Notes: generated from the sequence alone by a model not told the origin. Counted from the first letter of the stretch, positions 1 to 9,036 are shown. The stretch: 64,000 nucleotides of DNA from Deltaproteobacteria bacterium (GCA_017644045.1 JAEPMI010000007.1:558001-622000); one strand, 5' to 3'. Translations and numbers: made by a program.

Positions 1-98
1 GTAGGCCAGGCCGACCGTCCGCGGGCTCCGTGCTCTCACTCGCCATCGGAGCCATCCTATACTCTGATGAGGTGGCGAGCGGAGCGAAGACCGAGTCG

Positions 99-1742
99 GT
101 GACGGTGCGCTTCCCCTTCCGCCGCAAGCTCGCCCTCGCCTTCGGCGGGCTCGCCGTGCTCCCGGTCGCGGCCATTGGCGCGCTGCTGCTCGACGCGAAC
201 GAGGACGCGCTTCGCCGCTCGACGCTCGAGCTGCAGATCGCGGTGGCCGACGGAGTCGGAACGCAGGTGACGCGCCACCTCGAGGATGCGACCGCCTCCA
301 CCGAGGCGATCGGCGCGCTCCTGGGAGATGCGACGGTGACACCGGACGAGCGGCTGCGGCTCGCGACGAGTCGCTTCGAGCAGAGCGCGCTGCTGAGTCT
401 CGAAGTCCTCGATGCCGAGGGCGAGACCATCGACGCCTTCCGCCGCCGGGACGCACTCACCACCGATTGGCCCCCGACGGCGATCGACGCGCCGATCGTC
501 GATGGCGCAGGCCGGCGCACGGGAACCGCCCGCGGGCTGCTGCCGGTCGAGCCGGTCCAGGCGCGCATGCGCGCGCTGATGGCTCAGCATCGTGGGGCCG
601 CGGAAGTCATCGCGGTCCTCGACGCCGACCGGGACGCGCTGGTGGCCACCACGCACGAGTGGGCGCTGATCCCGGAGGACGACGGCATCGACGCCGAGTT
701 GCTGGACGTCGGCGACACACAGCCTGCCCCGTTGCAGGCGCCCATCGCCGTCGAGAAGGACGAGACGATCACGACCCTGGCCCCCGTCCCCGGGAACCCG
801 ACGATGATCGTCCTGGTGCGCACCTCTCACGACGCCGCCTTCGCCACCCTCCGAGAGCTCCGGACCGTCGTCGTCGTCAGCTGCATCGCGCTCGCGATCC
901 TCGCCCTCCTCGCGGCCGTGTTCCTCGCCCGTCGCATCACCCGCCCCCTGGAGTCGCTCTCGCGCTTCGCGGGCGACCTCGCCGAGCGCCGCTTCGACGC
1001 CCCCCTCGTCGTCGACACCCGTGACGAGATCGGTGCCCTCGCCGAAGACATGCGCCGCTCGGCCAAGGAGCTCGCCGAGAGCGAGGAGCGCGTGCGACAC
1101 GAGGAGGCGATCCGCACCGACCTCGGGCGCTACCTCGCCGCCGATCTCGTGGAGCGTGTGGTCCGCCGCGAGCAGACCATGGAGCTCGGCGGGCGACGCG
1201 CCGACATCACCGTGCTCTTCGCCGACGTCGTGGCCTTCACGCCCCTGAGCCGCACCCTCCCGCCGGAAGACGTGGTCGCGCTCCTCAACGATCTCTTCAC
1301 CCTGCTGACGGAAGCGGTCTTCACGCACGGTGGCACCGTCGACAAGCTGGTCGGCGATGCCGTCATGGCCGTCTTCGGCGCGCCGACCGACGACCCCGAC
1401 CACGCGCGGAGCGCGGTCGAGACGGCCGAGGCGATGATGGCCATCGTCGAGACCGCGAGCGCGGGTTGGCAGGAGCGCTACGGCGTCACGCTCCAGCTGG
1501 CGATCGGCATCCACTCCGGGGAGGCGGTCGTGGGCAACGTCGGCTCCGAGCGGCGCATGGACTACACGGCCATCGGTGAAGTGGTGAACCTCGCGGCGCG
1601 CCTCGAGACCATCGCGCGGCCCCGACAGATCCTGATCAGCGCCGCCACCGCGGAGCGACTGGGCGAGGGCTTCGAGCTGGTCTCCGTCGGCGAGCGCGCC
1701 GTCGGCGACGCGACGATGGCGCTCTTCGAGGTGCAGCCGTGA
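99..1742 (+). CDS. Membrane-bound class III adenylate/guanylate cyclase with HAMP domain
   Basis: Converts a nucleoside triphosphate, most likely ATP, to the cyclic monophosphate as a signal. An N-terminal membrane segment (about residues 13-33), an extracytoplasmic sensor region, a second membrane helix (about 257-280), a HAMP linker and a C-terminal cyclase domain (about 361-547) are visible. The catalytic set looks intact: metal-binding Asp in FADVVAF and GDAVMA, the substrate-selecting Lys in DKLVGDAV and Asp in MDYTAIG, and the transition-state Asn/Arg in NLAARL. The frame is open upstream to GTG at 30 and GTG at 72, but GTG at 99 puts a basic RFPFRRK stretch just before the first membrane segment; a -10-like TATACT lies at 58-63. 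The stop overlaps the next gene by 4 nt, so it begins a three-gene operon. The family is clear; the ligand is unknown and the exact start is uncertain. Confidence 0.85.
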   Translation: MTVRFPFRRKLALAFGGLAVLPVAAIGALLLDANEDALRRSTLELQIAVADGVGTQVTRHLEDATASTEAIGALLGDATVTPDERLRLATSRFEQSALLSLEVLDAEGETIDAFRRRDALTTDWPPTAIDAPIVDGAGRRTGTARGLLPVEPVQARMRALMAQHRGAAEVIAVLDADRDALVATTHEWALIPEDDGIDAELLDVGDTQPAPLQAPIAVEKDETITTLAPVPGNPTMIVLVRTSHDAAFATLRELRTVVVVSCIALAILALLAAVFLARRITRPLESLSRFAGDLAERRFDAPLVVDTRDEIGALAEDMRRSAKELAESEERVRHEEAIRTDLGRYLAADLVERVVRREQTMELGGRRADITVLFADVVAFTPLSRTLPPEDVVALLNDLFTLLTEAVFTHGGTVDKLVGDAVMAVFGAPTDDPDHARSAVETAEAMMAIVETASAGWQERYGVTLQLAIGIHSGEAVVGNVGSERRMDYTAIGEVVNLAARLETIARPRQILISAATAERLGEGFELVSVGERAVGDATMALFEVQP

Positions 1743-2935
1743 TCGGCGAAGGGGACGTCCTCGACGGCCGCTATCGGCTGGGGCCGGTCATCGGTCGGGG
1801 TGCGACCGGCACCGTCCATCGGGCGCACCACGAAGGCCTCGACCGCGAGGTGGCCATCAAGTGTCTGCACGCGAGTGGCAGCCCCCAGGCGCGCGCGCGC
1901 TTCGAGCGGGAGGCGCGCGTCGCCAGCGCCCTCGAGCACCCGGCGGCCGTGCGGGTCTTCGACGTGGGCGAGCACGAGGGCGTGCCCTTCCTGGTCATGG
2001 AGCTGGTGACGGGGCGCTCGCTCGCCGAGCTGCTCGATGGAGCGCTGGATCCGTCCGCTGCCATCGCGCTGGCCGCGGAGGTCGCCGGCGTGCTCGCCGT
2101 GGCGCATCGGCTGCCGCTCATCCACCGCGACCTGAAGCCTTCGAACGTCATGGTCGCCGATCCGGCCTCGCTCACCGGCGCTCGGGTGCTCGACTTCGGG
2201 CTGGCGTTCCTCGAAGGGCGCGACGATCGGATGACCGTCGAAGGCGTCGTCACCGGCACCCCCGCGTACCTGTCGCCGGAGCAGGCTCGGGGCCGGATGG
2301 ATCTCGGACCGGCCACCGACGTCTACGCCCTCGGTTGCATGATCCACGAGATGCTCATGGGGGCGCCGCCCTTCGTCGGCACCGAGCTCGACGTTCTGAC
2401 GAAGCAGCTCTATGCGCCCCCACCGCCGCTGCGGATCGCGGGCGCCCTCCCCTCGAGCCTGCCGCCACTGGTCGACGCGATGCTCGCCAAACGAGCCGAG
2501 GAGCGCCCGAGCGCGGCCGAGGTGACGCGGGCGCTCGGCGAGCTGGGGTCGGGTCCACGCGAAGGCCGCAACCTGCTCGAAGGGCGCAGCGCCCGGATGG
2601 TCCCCGCGACCTCGCAGCGCGATGACCGCACGAGCCTCCTCGAAGTCGGCGTGGACGGCGAGCCCCTCGACGCAGCGCTGGTGGTCGCCCTCGCGAGCAA
2701 CGGCATCTCCGCGTTCCCCGGGGACGCACCTCTCGTGTTCGCCCCCGGCGCCACACCCGAGCGCGTGGCCGAGCTCGCGAAGGCCTCGGCCGTGGTGAGC
2801 GACGCGGCACCGAGCGACATCGCCCGCATGCGCGCGCTCCTCGCGGCCGGAGCCCTCGAGGTGGTGCCCCGACCACTGCGCGCGGAGGAGCTCGCCCGCC
2901 GGTTCCAACGCGCCGCGCGAAAGGCGCGACGGTGA
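1739..2935 (+). CDS. Serine/threonine protein kinase (Hanks type)
   Basis: Phosphorylates Ser/Thr residues of unknown targets. The kinase domain fills about residues 12-270: glycine loop GRGATG, ATP-orienting Lys in VAIKCL, catalytic loop HRDLKPSN, metal-binding DFG, and SPE in place of APE. No membrane helix follows, so it is probably cytosolic. The last 90 or so residues alternate hydrophobic strands and helices and could be a degenerate receiver-like domain, which is a guess. The GTG start overlaps the cyclase stop by 4 nt and the stop overlaps the next gene by 4 nt, so translation is probably coupled. Co-transcription with a cyclase and a LysM/FecR protein suggests one signalling pathway. 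Confidence 0.92.
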   Translation: MIGEGDVLDGRYRLGPVIGRGATGTVHRAHHEGLDREVAIKCLHASGSPQARARFEREARVASALEHPAAVRVFDVGEHEGVPFLVMELVTGRSLAELLDGALDPSAAIALAAEVAGVLAVAHRLPLIHRDLKPSNVMVADPASLTGARVLDFGLAFLEGRDDRMTVEGVVTGTPAYLSPEQARGRMDLGPATDVYALGCMIHEMLMGAPPFVGTELDVLTKQLYAPPPPLRIAGALPSSLPPLVDAMLAKRAEERPSAAEVTRALGELGSGPREGRNLLEGRSARMVPATSQRDDRTSLLEVGVDGEPLDAALVVALASNGISAFPGDAPLVFAPGATPERVAELAKASAVVSDAAPSDIARMRALLAAGALEVVPRPLRAEELARRFQRAARKARR

Positions 2936-4488
2936 GAGCGGCGGTCGCCGCAACGATCCTCCTCGCCACGGGTGTGGTGCACGCGCAGCCCACCGAGGGC
3001 TACGTGGTCCAATCGGGCGACACCTGCCGCAAGCTCGCGCAGGAGCTCTATGGGGATCGGAGCCGGGTGGACCTGATCCACGCCCACAACCCACAGCTCG
3101 GCCCGGGACCGCACCGCCTGCGTCCCGGCTCCACGCTGCAGGTGCTCCCCGACGCGCTCCGCCGCGCGGAGGCGACGGTGGTGCACAAGCGACAGGAGGT
3201 GCAGGCGAGGCGGGGCGACGAGCCGTGGGTCGACGCGCGGGTGCACGCGCCGCTCGGCACCGGCCATCAGGTAGCCACTGGCCAGGGCGCGAGCGCCGAG
3301 CTCGCCTTCCGCGACGGCAGCCGCCTCCAGATGCGTTCCCGGAGCCTGGTCATCCTGGTCGGGTCCGGCCGGGCGCAGAGGCAGACGCTGGGCGAGGCCC
3401 GGCTCGAGCGAGGCGTGCTCCGGAGCCGGCTCGCGGAGCTGGCGGGCGACGAGCGGCTGGCGCTCGCCACCCCGAGCGCCGACACCCGGCTCGGCCGCGA
3501 GAGCGTCGTGCGGGTCGCCGACGACGGCGAGGCCATGGTCGCCGCGCTCTCCGGTGACTCGGAGGTGGGCGGGGTGCGCGTGCCCGAAGGCATGGGCACC
3601 CGCGTGCGCCGCGGCGAGCGCCCCACGCGCCCGAGGCCGCTCCCGCAAGCCCCGCGTTGGTCCATCGAGGCTCGCCCGCGGGTCATCGGCCTCGGCGGCA
3701 GCGGCGCTTCGCTGAGCGGCCACTGGGAGCCGGTCGAAGGCGCTCGGCGGTATCGGGTCGAGATCGCCACCCGTCCCGACGGTCGGGACCTCTTCGCGGC
3801 CCTCGAGATCCCGGCGCCCACGGCGAGCTTCACGCTCCACCGAGTACCGGCGGGGGTGTACTACGCGCGCGTCGCCACGATCGACGGCGAAGGCTTCGAG
3901 GGTCGGCCCTCGCCCCGTCGGGCGTTCACCGTGCGCTCGGCGCGAGTCATCCCGCCCGGCGGCGGCGACCCACCGCCCGACGTGCACGACCCGGGCGATC
4001 CTTCGCGCCCCTGGACGCCCCCGCGCCTGCTGCCGGGCACGCTGGTCGTCGCGCCTTACGGCGTGCGCTGCGGCGAGCCGGCGCTCGAGGGGAGCACCGA
4101 ATCGCTCGAGCTCGGGGGGATCGCCACGCTGCGCCGGCTGGGTCGCTACCGCCTTCGGTGCCTCGACCGCGGCGACCGCCCTCTGATGGGTCCCGAGGTC
4201 GTCGTGATGCGCGCCCGAGCGACGGTGATCGGGCGCCCCACCGTGCCGCGAGGTGGGGGCCGCCGGCTGACGATCCGTGTGCGCTCTCCGCTGCGGCTTC
4301 CGGACCGGCTGATCGCCAGCGCACCCGAGGGGGTCGCCGTCGGCGCCGTGCGGCGGGTCGGGCGCGGCCGCTTCGCGCTCGAGGTCGGCGTGGCCGCGGG
4401 CGCCCCGAGGGACATCCGGATCACGCTCCAGGTGGCCGCCGGCGCCGAGCGCATCGACATCGCGCACCTGACGCTCCGCAGCGAGTAG
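2932..4488 (+). CDS. Exported LysM and FecR domain protein
   Basis: A signal peptide (cut after about VHAQ) is followed by a LysM module (about residues 23-70, starting GYVVQSGDTC) that should bind peptidoglycan. Next comes a FecR-type beta domain (about 100-205), then a fibronectin-III-like segment (about 250-330) and a Pro-rich C-terminal half. The layout fits a periplasmic wall-anchored protein that may pass information to the cyclase or kinase encoded just upstream. GTG start, 4-nt overlap with the kinase gene. A hairpin terminator lies 22 nt after the stop. The LysM and FecR calls are firm; partners are inferred from gene order. Confidence 0.85.
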   Translation: MRAAVAATILLATGVVHAQPTEGYVVQSGDTCRKLAQELYGDRSRVDLIHAHNPQLGPGPHRLRPGSTLQVLPDALRRAEATVVHKRQEVQARRGDEPWVDARVHAPLGTGHQVATGQGASAELAFRDGSRLQMRSRSLVILVGSGRAQRQTLGEARLERGVLRSRLAELAGDERLALATPSADTRLGRESVVRVADDGEAMVAALSGDSEVGGVRVPEGMGTRVRRGERPTRPRPLPQAPRWSIEARPRVIGLGGSGASLSGHWEPVEGARRYRVEIATRPDGRDLFAALEIPAPTASFTLHRVPAGVYYARVATIDGEGFEGRPSPRRAFTVRSARVIPPGGGDPPPDVHDPGDPSRPWTPPRLLPGTLVVAPYGVRCGEPALEGSTESLELGGIATLRRLGRYRLRCLDRGDRPLMGPEVVVMRARATVIGRPTVPRGGGRRLTIRVRSPLRLPDRLIASAPEGVAVGAVRRVGRGRFALEVGVAAGAPRDIRITLQVAAGAERIDIAHLTLRSE

Positions 4489-4510
4489 CGCGAGCGCGGG
4501 ACGGAAGAAA

Positions 4511-4540
4511 AAAGCCCGCTCTCGTGTGAGAGCGGGCTTT
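4511..4540 (-). terminator. Rho-independent terminator for the tRNA transcript, probably bidirectional
   Basis: A perfect 13-bp stem (4511-4523 with 4528-4540) and a 4-nt loop. Read on the minus strand it is followed by six U residues, as expected at the end of the tRNA-Gln/tRNA-Glu transcript. Read on the plus strand the U tract is only three long, but it may also end the operon that stops at 4488. Confidence 0.85.
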
Positions 4541-4545
4541 CAGGG

Positions 4546-4617
4546 TGACCCCAGGGAGACTCGAACTCCCGTTACCGGCGTGAGAGGCCGATGTCCTAAC
4601 CGCTAGACGATGGGGCC
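4546..4617 (-). tRNA. tRNA-Glu (anticodon CTC)
   Basis: The minus strand folds into a complete cloverleaf: acceptor stem GGCCCCA with TGGGGTC (one G-U pair), D arm, anticodon loop CTCTCAC and T arm with GTTCGAGTC. The 3' CCA is not encoded. It lies 13 nt downstream of tRNA-Gln in the same transcript. Confidence 0.95.
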
Positions 4618-4630
4618 GTAACTGACTTTG

Positions 4631-4701
4631 CTCGGGGACTAGGATTCGAACCTAGATAACCAGAACCAGAATCTGGTGTCCTGCCGTTAGACGATCCCCG
4701 A
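4631..4701 (-). tRNA. tRNA-Gln (anticodon CTG)
   Basis: Cloverleaf on the minus strand with acceptor stem TCGGGGA/TCCCCGA, anticodon loop TTCTGGT (CTG) and T loop TTCGAAT. CCA is not encoded. First gene of a Gln-Glu tRNA pair driven by the promoter at 4755-4783. Confidence 0.95.
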
Positions 4702-4754
4702 AAAGAACGATGCGTGCCGGCTTTCCGACTCGCCCCCGCCTCGACGGGGAACAC

Positions 4755-4783
4755 TAGCTAGCTCCGAGTCTGGGGGGTGTCAA
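4755..4783 (-). promoter_or_regulatory. Sigma-70 promoter of the tRNA-Gln/Glu operon
   Basis: On the minus strand a perfect -35 box TTGACA (4783-4778) is followed after 17 bp by TAGCTA (4760-4755), which is only a weak -10 match. The position about 50 nt before the tRNA-Gln 5' end fits a stable-RNA promoter. The other two tRNA genes of the window also have TTGAC-type -35 boxes. Confidence 0.6.
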
Positions 4784-4789
4784 GGAAAG

Positions 4790-4820
4790 TTGATAACCCA
4801 CTCTTCGAGTCAAGTATAAA
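4790..4820 (+). promoter_or_regulatory. Possible promoter of the sulfite reductase gene
   Basis: The 4760-4900 stretch is unusually AT-rich for this genome. TTGATA (4790-4795) and TATAAA (4815-4820) are separated by 19 bp, which is long. A second candidate is TTGACT near 4873. Either could serve the gene starting at 4948; neither is proven. Confidence 0.3.
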
Positions 4821-4947
4821 CCCGCGAAAACCACTGCTTTCACCGTTGTCGACCACTATTCTCGGGTTCTCTACTTGACTATAGGCCTCCTCGCTGCCTA
4901 ACTGCCCCTCACTGTTCGGCGGCCTTTCGCCGACCACGGAGGACGAG

Positions 4948-7236
4948 ATGAGCGAGCGAAGTTGGAAGGACGCCCTCGGCGACCAGGTGCCGGCCGACTT
5001 GGGCAAGGAGATCGACACCTGGCAAGGCCAGATCGACCTCAAGAAGCAGGGCGAGCTGGGCGACAAGATCTTCGCCGAGACCCGCCTCCGGCGCGGAGTC
5101 TACGGCCAGCGCTACGACAACGGCCTCCGGGACGACGGCACCGGCCAGAAGCCCCTCGAGTTCCCCTGCGGCGAGCTCAAGAAGGGGCCGGACACGGTCT
5201 GGGACGCCCCGGGCATGCAGCGGATCAAGATCCCCTACGGCCGGGTGACCGCCGAGCAGCTCGACGTGATGAGCGACCTGGCCGAGGAGTACTCGGACAA
5301 GATCCTCCACGTCACGACCCGCCAGGACATCCAGCTCCACTTCGTGCACATCGAGGACACGGTCCCCATGCACCGTCGCCTGGCGGCCTGCGGGATCACC
5401 ACCCGCGAGGCCTGCGGCAACAGCGTCCGGAACGTGACCGCCTGCCAGTTCGCCGGCGTCTGCCACTCCGAGAGCTTCGACGTCACGCCCTACGCGGACG
5501 CGATCACGCAGTTCCTGCTCGGCCACCCGGACGTTCAGGACTTCGGTCGAAAGTTCAAGATCGCCTTCAGCGGCTGCCACGACGAGCCCTGCGGTCTGGT
5601 GACGTTCCACGATCTCGGCGCCACCGCGAAGACCAAGGACGGCAAGCGAGGATTCGAGCTCGTCGTCGGCGGTGGCCTCGGCGCCGTGCCGGTCGAGGCT
5701 CGCGTGCTGATGGACTTCTGCCCCGAGGAGGAGCTCCTCCCGGTCTCGCAGGCGGTCTGCCGGGTCTTCGCCCGGCTCGGTGAGAAGCAGAGTCGCGCCC
5801 GCGCCCGCATCAAGTTCCTCGTCCAGAAGGTCGGGATCGAGGAGTTCCGCAAGCTCGTCGCCGAGGAGCGCGAGCAGCTCCGCCCCGACCCGCGCTGGAC
5901 CGACTTCCTCGAGGACCTGCGCGGGCCGGACGAGAAGCCGGTCCGCGACGCGGCGCCGCTGCCCGACGAAGGCCCCGAGCGCTTCCGGCAGTGGGCGAAG
6001 ACCAACCTCCGGCCGCAGAGCCAGGAGGGTTACTACGTCGCGACCCTCACCCTCCCGCTCGGCGACATCAGCTCCGAGCAGGGGTGGATCCTCGCGGACC
6101 TCGCGCGGAAGTACACCGGCGACTCCATCCGCTGCACCGTCGAGCAGAACCTCGCGTTCCGCTGGCTCAGCGGCGCCGACGCGCTCGCCTTCTGGGAGGC
6201 CCTCGACGCCATCGGTCTCGGCGATGCCGGCGCGAGCACCATCACCGACATCACCAGCTGCCCGGGCACCGACACCTGCAAGCTCGGCATCAGCGCCAGC
6301 CGCGGCCTCGCCGGGGAGCTGCGCAAGCGCCTCACCGTCCTGCAGGACGAGCTCGACCCGGCGGTGCAGCCGCTGCGGATCAAGGCGAGTGGCTGCTTCA
6401 ACAGCTGCGGTCAGCACCACGTCGCCGACCTCGGCTTCCTCGGTGTCAGCCGCAATGTCGGCGGCCGAAAGGTGCCGCACTTCAACGTGGTCCTCGGCGG
6501 TCAGTGGACCGAGAACGCCAAGTCCTACGGCATGGTGGTGGGCGCGGTGCCCTCGAAGAACGTCCCGCAGGCCGTCCTGATGATCACCAAGAAGTTCGTC
6601 GACGAGCGCGAGGAGGACGAGTCCTTCCAGGACTTCATCAAGCGCGTCGGCAAGTTCGAGATCCGGAACCTCCTCAAGCCGATCACGAAGCCGCCCAGCT
6701 ACGAAGAGGACCCGAGCTACTACAGCGACTGGGGCGACCCGCGCGAGTACGGCATCGGTGACCTCGGCGTCGGCGAATGCGCCGGTGAGATCGTGCCCTT
6801 CGTCGAGTTCGGCATCCAGGCCGCCGAGCAGACCCTCGACGAGGCGCAGGACCTCCACGACGTGGGCGAGCACGGGAAGGCCGCTTCCAAGGCGTTCCGC
6901 TCCATGCTGACCGCCGCGCAGGCGCTGGTCCGCCACCTCGACCACGAGGTTCGCGACGACGCCGACGACATCGTGAAGCTCTTCCGCGAGCACCTGCACG
7001 ACACCGGCCTCTTCAACGACCCGTTCGCGGGTGGGAAGTTCGCCAGCTACCTCTTCAACGCCCACTCGGCCGGGGACGAGACGCACTGGCTCGGCGCCGA
7101 CCTCGACGCGGCGCACCGCCTCATCGACGAGGCCCGCCTCTTCGTCGAGGCCACCCACTCCGCCTACGGGCGGATCGGCGAGACCCCCAACCTGACCAAG
7201 CTGCAGTCCGCGGCCACCGCGGCCCCGGCCGAGTGA
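4948..7236 (+). CDS. Siroheme-dependent nitrite/sulfite reductase with C-terminal helical extension
   Basis: Six-electron reduction of sulfite to sulfide or nitrite to ammonia, probably assimilatory and cytosolic. The two ferredoxin-like/siroheme repeats span roughly residues 40-590. The cysteines that hold the 4Fe-4S cluster and siroheme are present as C-x5-C (CPGTDTC) and C-x3-C (CFNSC). Sulfite and nitrite enzymes cannot be told apart by eye. After about residue 600 there is a helical tail of about 160 residues that resembles a HEPN-type bundle and is not part of the minimal enzyme. The ATG has a strong GGAGG site at 4938-4942. The gene at 7248 follows within 12 nt and is probably cotranscribed. 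Confidence 0.9.
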   Translation: MSERSWKDALGDQVPADLGKEIDTWQGQIDLKKQGELGDKIFAETRLRRGVYGQRYDNGLRDDGTGQKPLEFPCGELKKGPDTVWDAPGMQRIKIPYGRVTAEQLDVMSDLAEEYSDKILHVTTRQDIQLHFVHIEDTVPMHRRLAACGITTREACGNSVRNVTACQFAGVCHSESFDVTPYADAITQFLLGHPDVQDFGRKFKIAFSGCHDEPCGLVTFHDLGATAKTKDGKRGFELVVGGGLGAVPVEARVLMDFCPEEELLPVSQAVCRVFARLGEKQSRARARIKFLVQKVGIEEFRKLVAEEREQLRPDPRWTDFLEDLRGPDEKPVRDAAPLPDEGPERFRQWAKTNLRPQSQEGYYVATLTLPLGDISSEQGWILADLARKYTGDSIRCTVEQNLAFRWLSGADALAFWEALDAIGLGDAGASTITDITSCPGTDTCKLGISASRGLAGELRKRLTVLQDELDPAVQPLRIKASGCFNSCGQHHVADLGFLGVSRNVGGRKVPHFNVVLGGQWTENAKSYGMVVGAVPSKNVPQAVLMITKKFVDEREEDESFQDFIKRVGKFEIRNLLKPITKPPSYEEDPSYYSDWGDPREYGIGDLGVGECAGEIVPFVEFGIQAAEQTLDEAQDLHDVGEHGKAASKAFRSMLTAAQALVRHLDHEVRDDADDIVKLFREHLHDTGLFNDPFAGGKFASYLFNAHSAGDETHWLGADLDAAHRLIDEARLFVEATHSAYGRIGETPNLTKLQSAATAAPAE

Positions 7237-7247
7237 AGGAAGCTCCG

Positions 7248-7814
7248 ATGACCGACATCCAACACGCCGAACGCGTCCAGGTGAAGCTCTTCGCGAGCAA
7301 GCCCGCCGCCGACCCGCTCGATCTCGTGCCCGTCTTCCACCGATGGATCCGCGAGGACAAGGTCCCGGGCGAGCTGCTGATCGACGTCGCCGACTACACC
7401 CACGTCTGGCAGGGCCCCGGCATCTTGCTCGTGGGCCACGGCATCGACCTCTACTACGACCTCGGCGAGAACCGACCGGGCATTCTCTTCGCCCGCAAGC
7501 GCGAGCTGGAGGGTGACCTGAAGGCGCGCCTCATCGATGCGCTGAAGCGCGCGCTCACCGCCTGCAAGGAGCTCGAGACCGACGGCCTCGAGTTCCAGGC
7601 CAGCGAGGTGCTCGTGCGGGTACCCGACCGGCTCCACGCGCCGAACGACGACGATGCGTTCACCGCGTTCGTGCCGATCCTCGAAGCGGCCGCGCGCGAG
7701 ATCTACGGCGCCGACGCCACGCTGGTGATCGAGCGCGAGGCGGCCGGCAAGCGCGAGCCGCTCACGGCCCGCCTCCGGATCGACGACGCCCCGCCCGTCG
7801 CTGCCCTCGCCTGA
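7248..7814 (+). CDS. Conserved hypothetical protein downstream of sulfite/nitrite reductase
   Basis: A 188-residue soluble alpha/beta protein with no signal peptide or membrane helix. I do not recognise a characterised domain. ATG at 7248 was preferred over an in-frame codon at 7233 because GAAGGA at 7235-7240 is well placed for it and the earlier start would overlap the reductase. The 12-nt gap to the reductase suggests a shared transcript and a role in the same sulfur or nitrogen assimilation step, which is inference from position only. Confidence 0.7.
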   Translation: MTDIQHAERVQVKLFASKPAADPLDLVPVFHRWIREDKVPGELLIDVADYTHVWQGPGILLVGHGIDLYYDLGENRPGILFARKRELEGDLKARLIDALKRALTACKELETDGLEFQASEVLVRVPDRLHAPNDDDAFTAFVPILEAAAREIYGADATLVIEREAAGKREPLTARLRIDDAPPVAALA

Positions 7815-7832
7815 CCCTCCGCCACCGAGGCG

Positions 7833-8222
7833 CTAACGCGGGAAGCGGGCTGCCAGCTTCGCCGCGAGCGGCGCGTCGGCCGGCGGGAGGTCGAGCTCGC
7901 TGACCGCCGATGGGTGGATCCACTGGTGGTCGGCCACCCCGAGGTGCTGCACCTCGCCCTCGACGAGGGCGCACTCCCAGAAGAGCAGGAGCACGTCCTT
8001 CTCCGGGTAGCTGTGAAAGGTCACCTCCAGGATGTCGTCGACCGCGATGCGGATGCCGCACTCCTCGAGGCACTCGCGAACGACCGTGTCCTTCGGGTCC
8101 TCGCCCTTCTCGACCTTGCCACCGGGAAACTCCCACTTGCCGGCGAGGTGGGTCTTCGCTGGGCGCTGGGTCATCAAGACCCGGCCTTCGTGGAGGATGA
8201 CGGCTGCGCTGACCACGACCAT
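7833..8222 (-). CDS. mutT: Nudix hydrolase, MutT-like (8-oxo-dGTP diphosphatase type)
   Basis: Hydrolyses nucleoside diphosphates linked to another moiety; the MutT type removes oxidised dGTP and so limits mutation. The Nudix box G-x5-E-x7-RE-x2-EE-x-G-I is complete at about residues 34-57, including the metal-binding Glu residues. At 129 residues it has the usual length for MutT. Sequence after the box (WECALVEGE) also fits the MutT/NUDT1-like group, but substrates of short Nudix proteins are hard to assign. It is transcribed toward the gene ending at 7814. Confidence 0.85.
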   Translation of the reverse strand: MVVVSAAVILHEGRVLMTQRPAKTHLAGKWEFPGGKVEKGEDPKDTVVRECLEECGIRIAVDDILEVTFHSYPEKDVLLLFWECALVEGEVQHLGVADHQWIHPSAVSELDLPPADAPLAAKLAARFPR

Positions 8223-8253
8223 GGTCTGGCCATCGTCCGATTCGGGCGCGGAG

Positions 8254-9036
8254 TCAATCCGCGCAGCAGCGGAAGCCCACGGACACGACCTTGCGCATTC
8301 GAGGCCAGCCGAGCCGCTCGCCCATCGCGCAGCGGAGCCCGTGGGTGTTGTGCTCGAAGCTACCGCCCCGGATCCGGCAGCTCGCGTCGGGGTCGTCGCT
8401 CTCGCAGCCGTCGTCCCACTCGGCGGCGTTCCCGCTCAGGTCGAAGACCGCGGCGTAGCCATCGTCCGGCGAGTGGCAGCCCTCGAGTGAGCCGACGTCG
8501 ACGAAGCCCCAGGTCTCGTGGGTCTCCGCGTCGGCGCCTCGGCACACCTGGGTGTCGAGCTCGTCGCCGTAGGTGTAGTCGTGGTCGCCGCCGGAGCTGC
8601 ATGCGGCCTGCCACTCGCTCACCTCGGCGTCGGCGTACTGGTCGAAGTCGTAGCCGCCACCGCCGATCCGGCCACAGAGTCGCTTGCCCGCGGCTTCGCA
8701 GAACGCCCTCGCGTCGCACCAGTCGACGCACACCACCGGCTGGTCGCCGTAGCGACCCGGCTCCCAGCGGCAGGTCGGGGTGAAGTCGTCGTTCGTCGCG
8801 CACGCCGCGACCTGGCCATCGGTGGATGGGCTGGTCTCGAGCCACGCCTCGTACTGGCTCTGCGTGACCTCCGTGGTGTCGATGCAGAAGCCCTCCGGGA
8901 GGCGGGCCATCTCGGGACCAGCGGTCGCAGGACAGGTCGGGTCTTGCCCCGGAGCGCGCTCCGGGTCGGGAGTCAGCGGCGTCTCCGCGGTCGGCGCGCA
9001 CCCGAGCGCGAGGACCAGTATCAGCGTGGCGCGCAT
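8254..9036 (-). CDS. SUMF1/formylglycine-generating-enzyme-like lipoprotein
   Basis: A 260-residue exported protein with a lipobox (LALGC, lipidated Cys near residue 13). The rest is a SUMF1-type domain that begins with MARLPEGFCIDTTEVTQSQY and ends with the typical RGGSF and VGFRC segments. True FGEs oxidise a sulfatase Cys to formylglycine, but most lipidated bacterial members have no proven activity and no sulfatase gene is nearby. Extra Cys pairs suggest disulfides outside the cytoplasm. The ATG shares one base with the stop of the upstream beta-helix gene, so both form one minus-strand operon. Confidence 0.82.
   Translation of the reverse strand: MRATLILVLALGCAPTAETPLTPDPERAPGQDPTCPATAGPEMARLPEGFCIDTTEVTQSQYEAWLETSPSTDGQVAACATNDDFTPTCRWEPGRYGDQPVVCVDWCDARAFCEAAGKRLCGRIGGGGYDFDQYADAEVSEWQAACSSGGDHDYTYGDELDTQVCRGADAETHETWGFVDVGSLEGCHSPDDGYAAVFDLSGNAAEWDDGCESDDPDASCRIRGGSFEHNTHGLRCAMGERLGWPRMRKVVSVGFRCCAD

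Noticed and set aside
4909-7158. A minus-strand open frame of about 750 codons opposite the sulfite reductase
   Set aside because: Low-complexity Val/Glu/Leu-rich shadow of the reductase codons.
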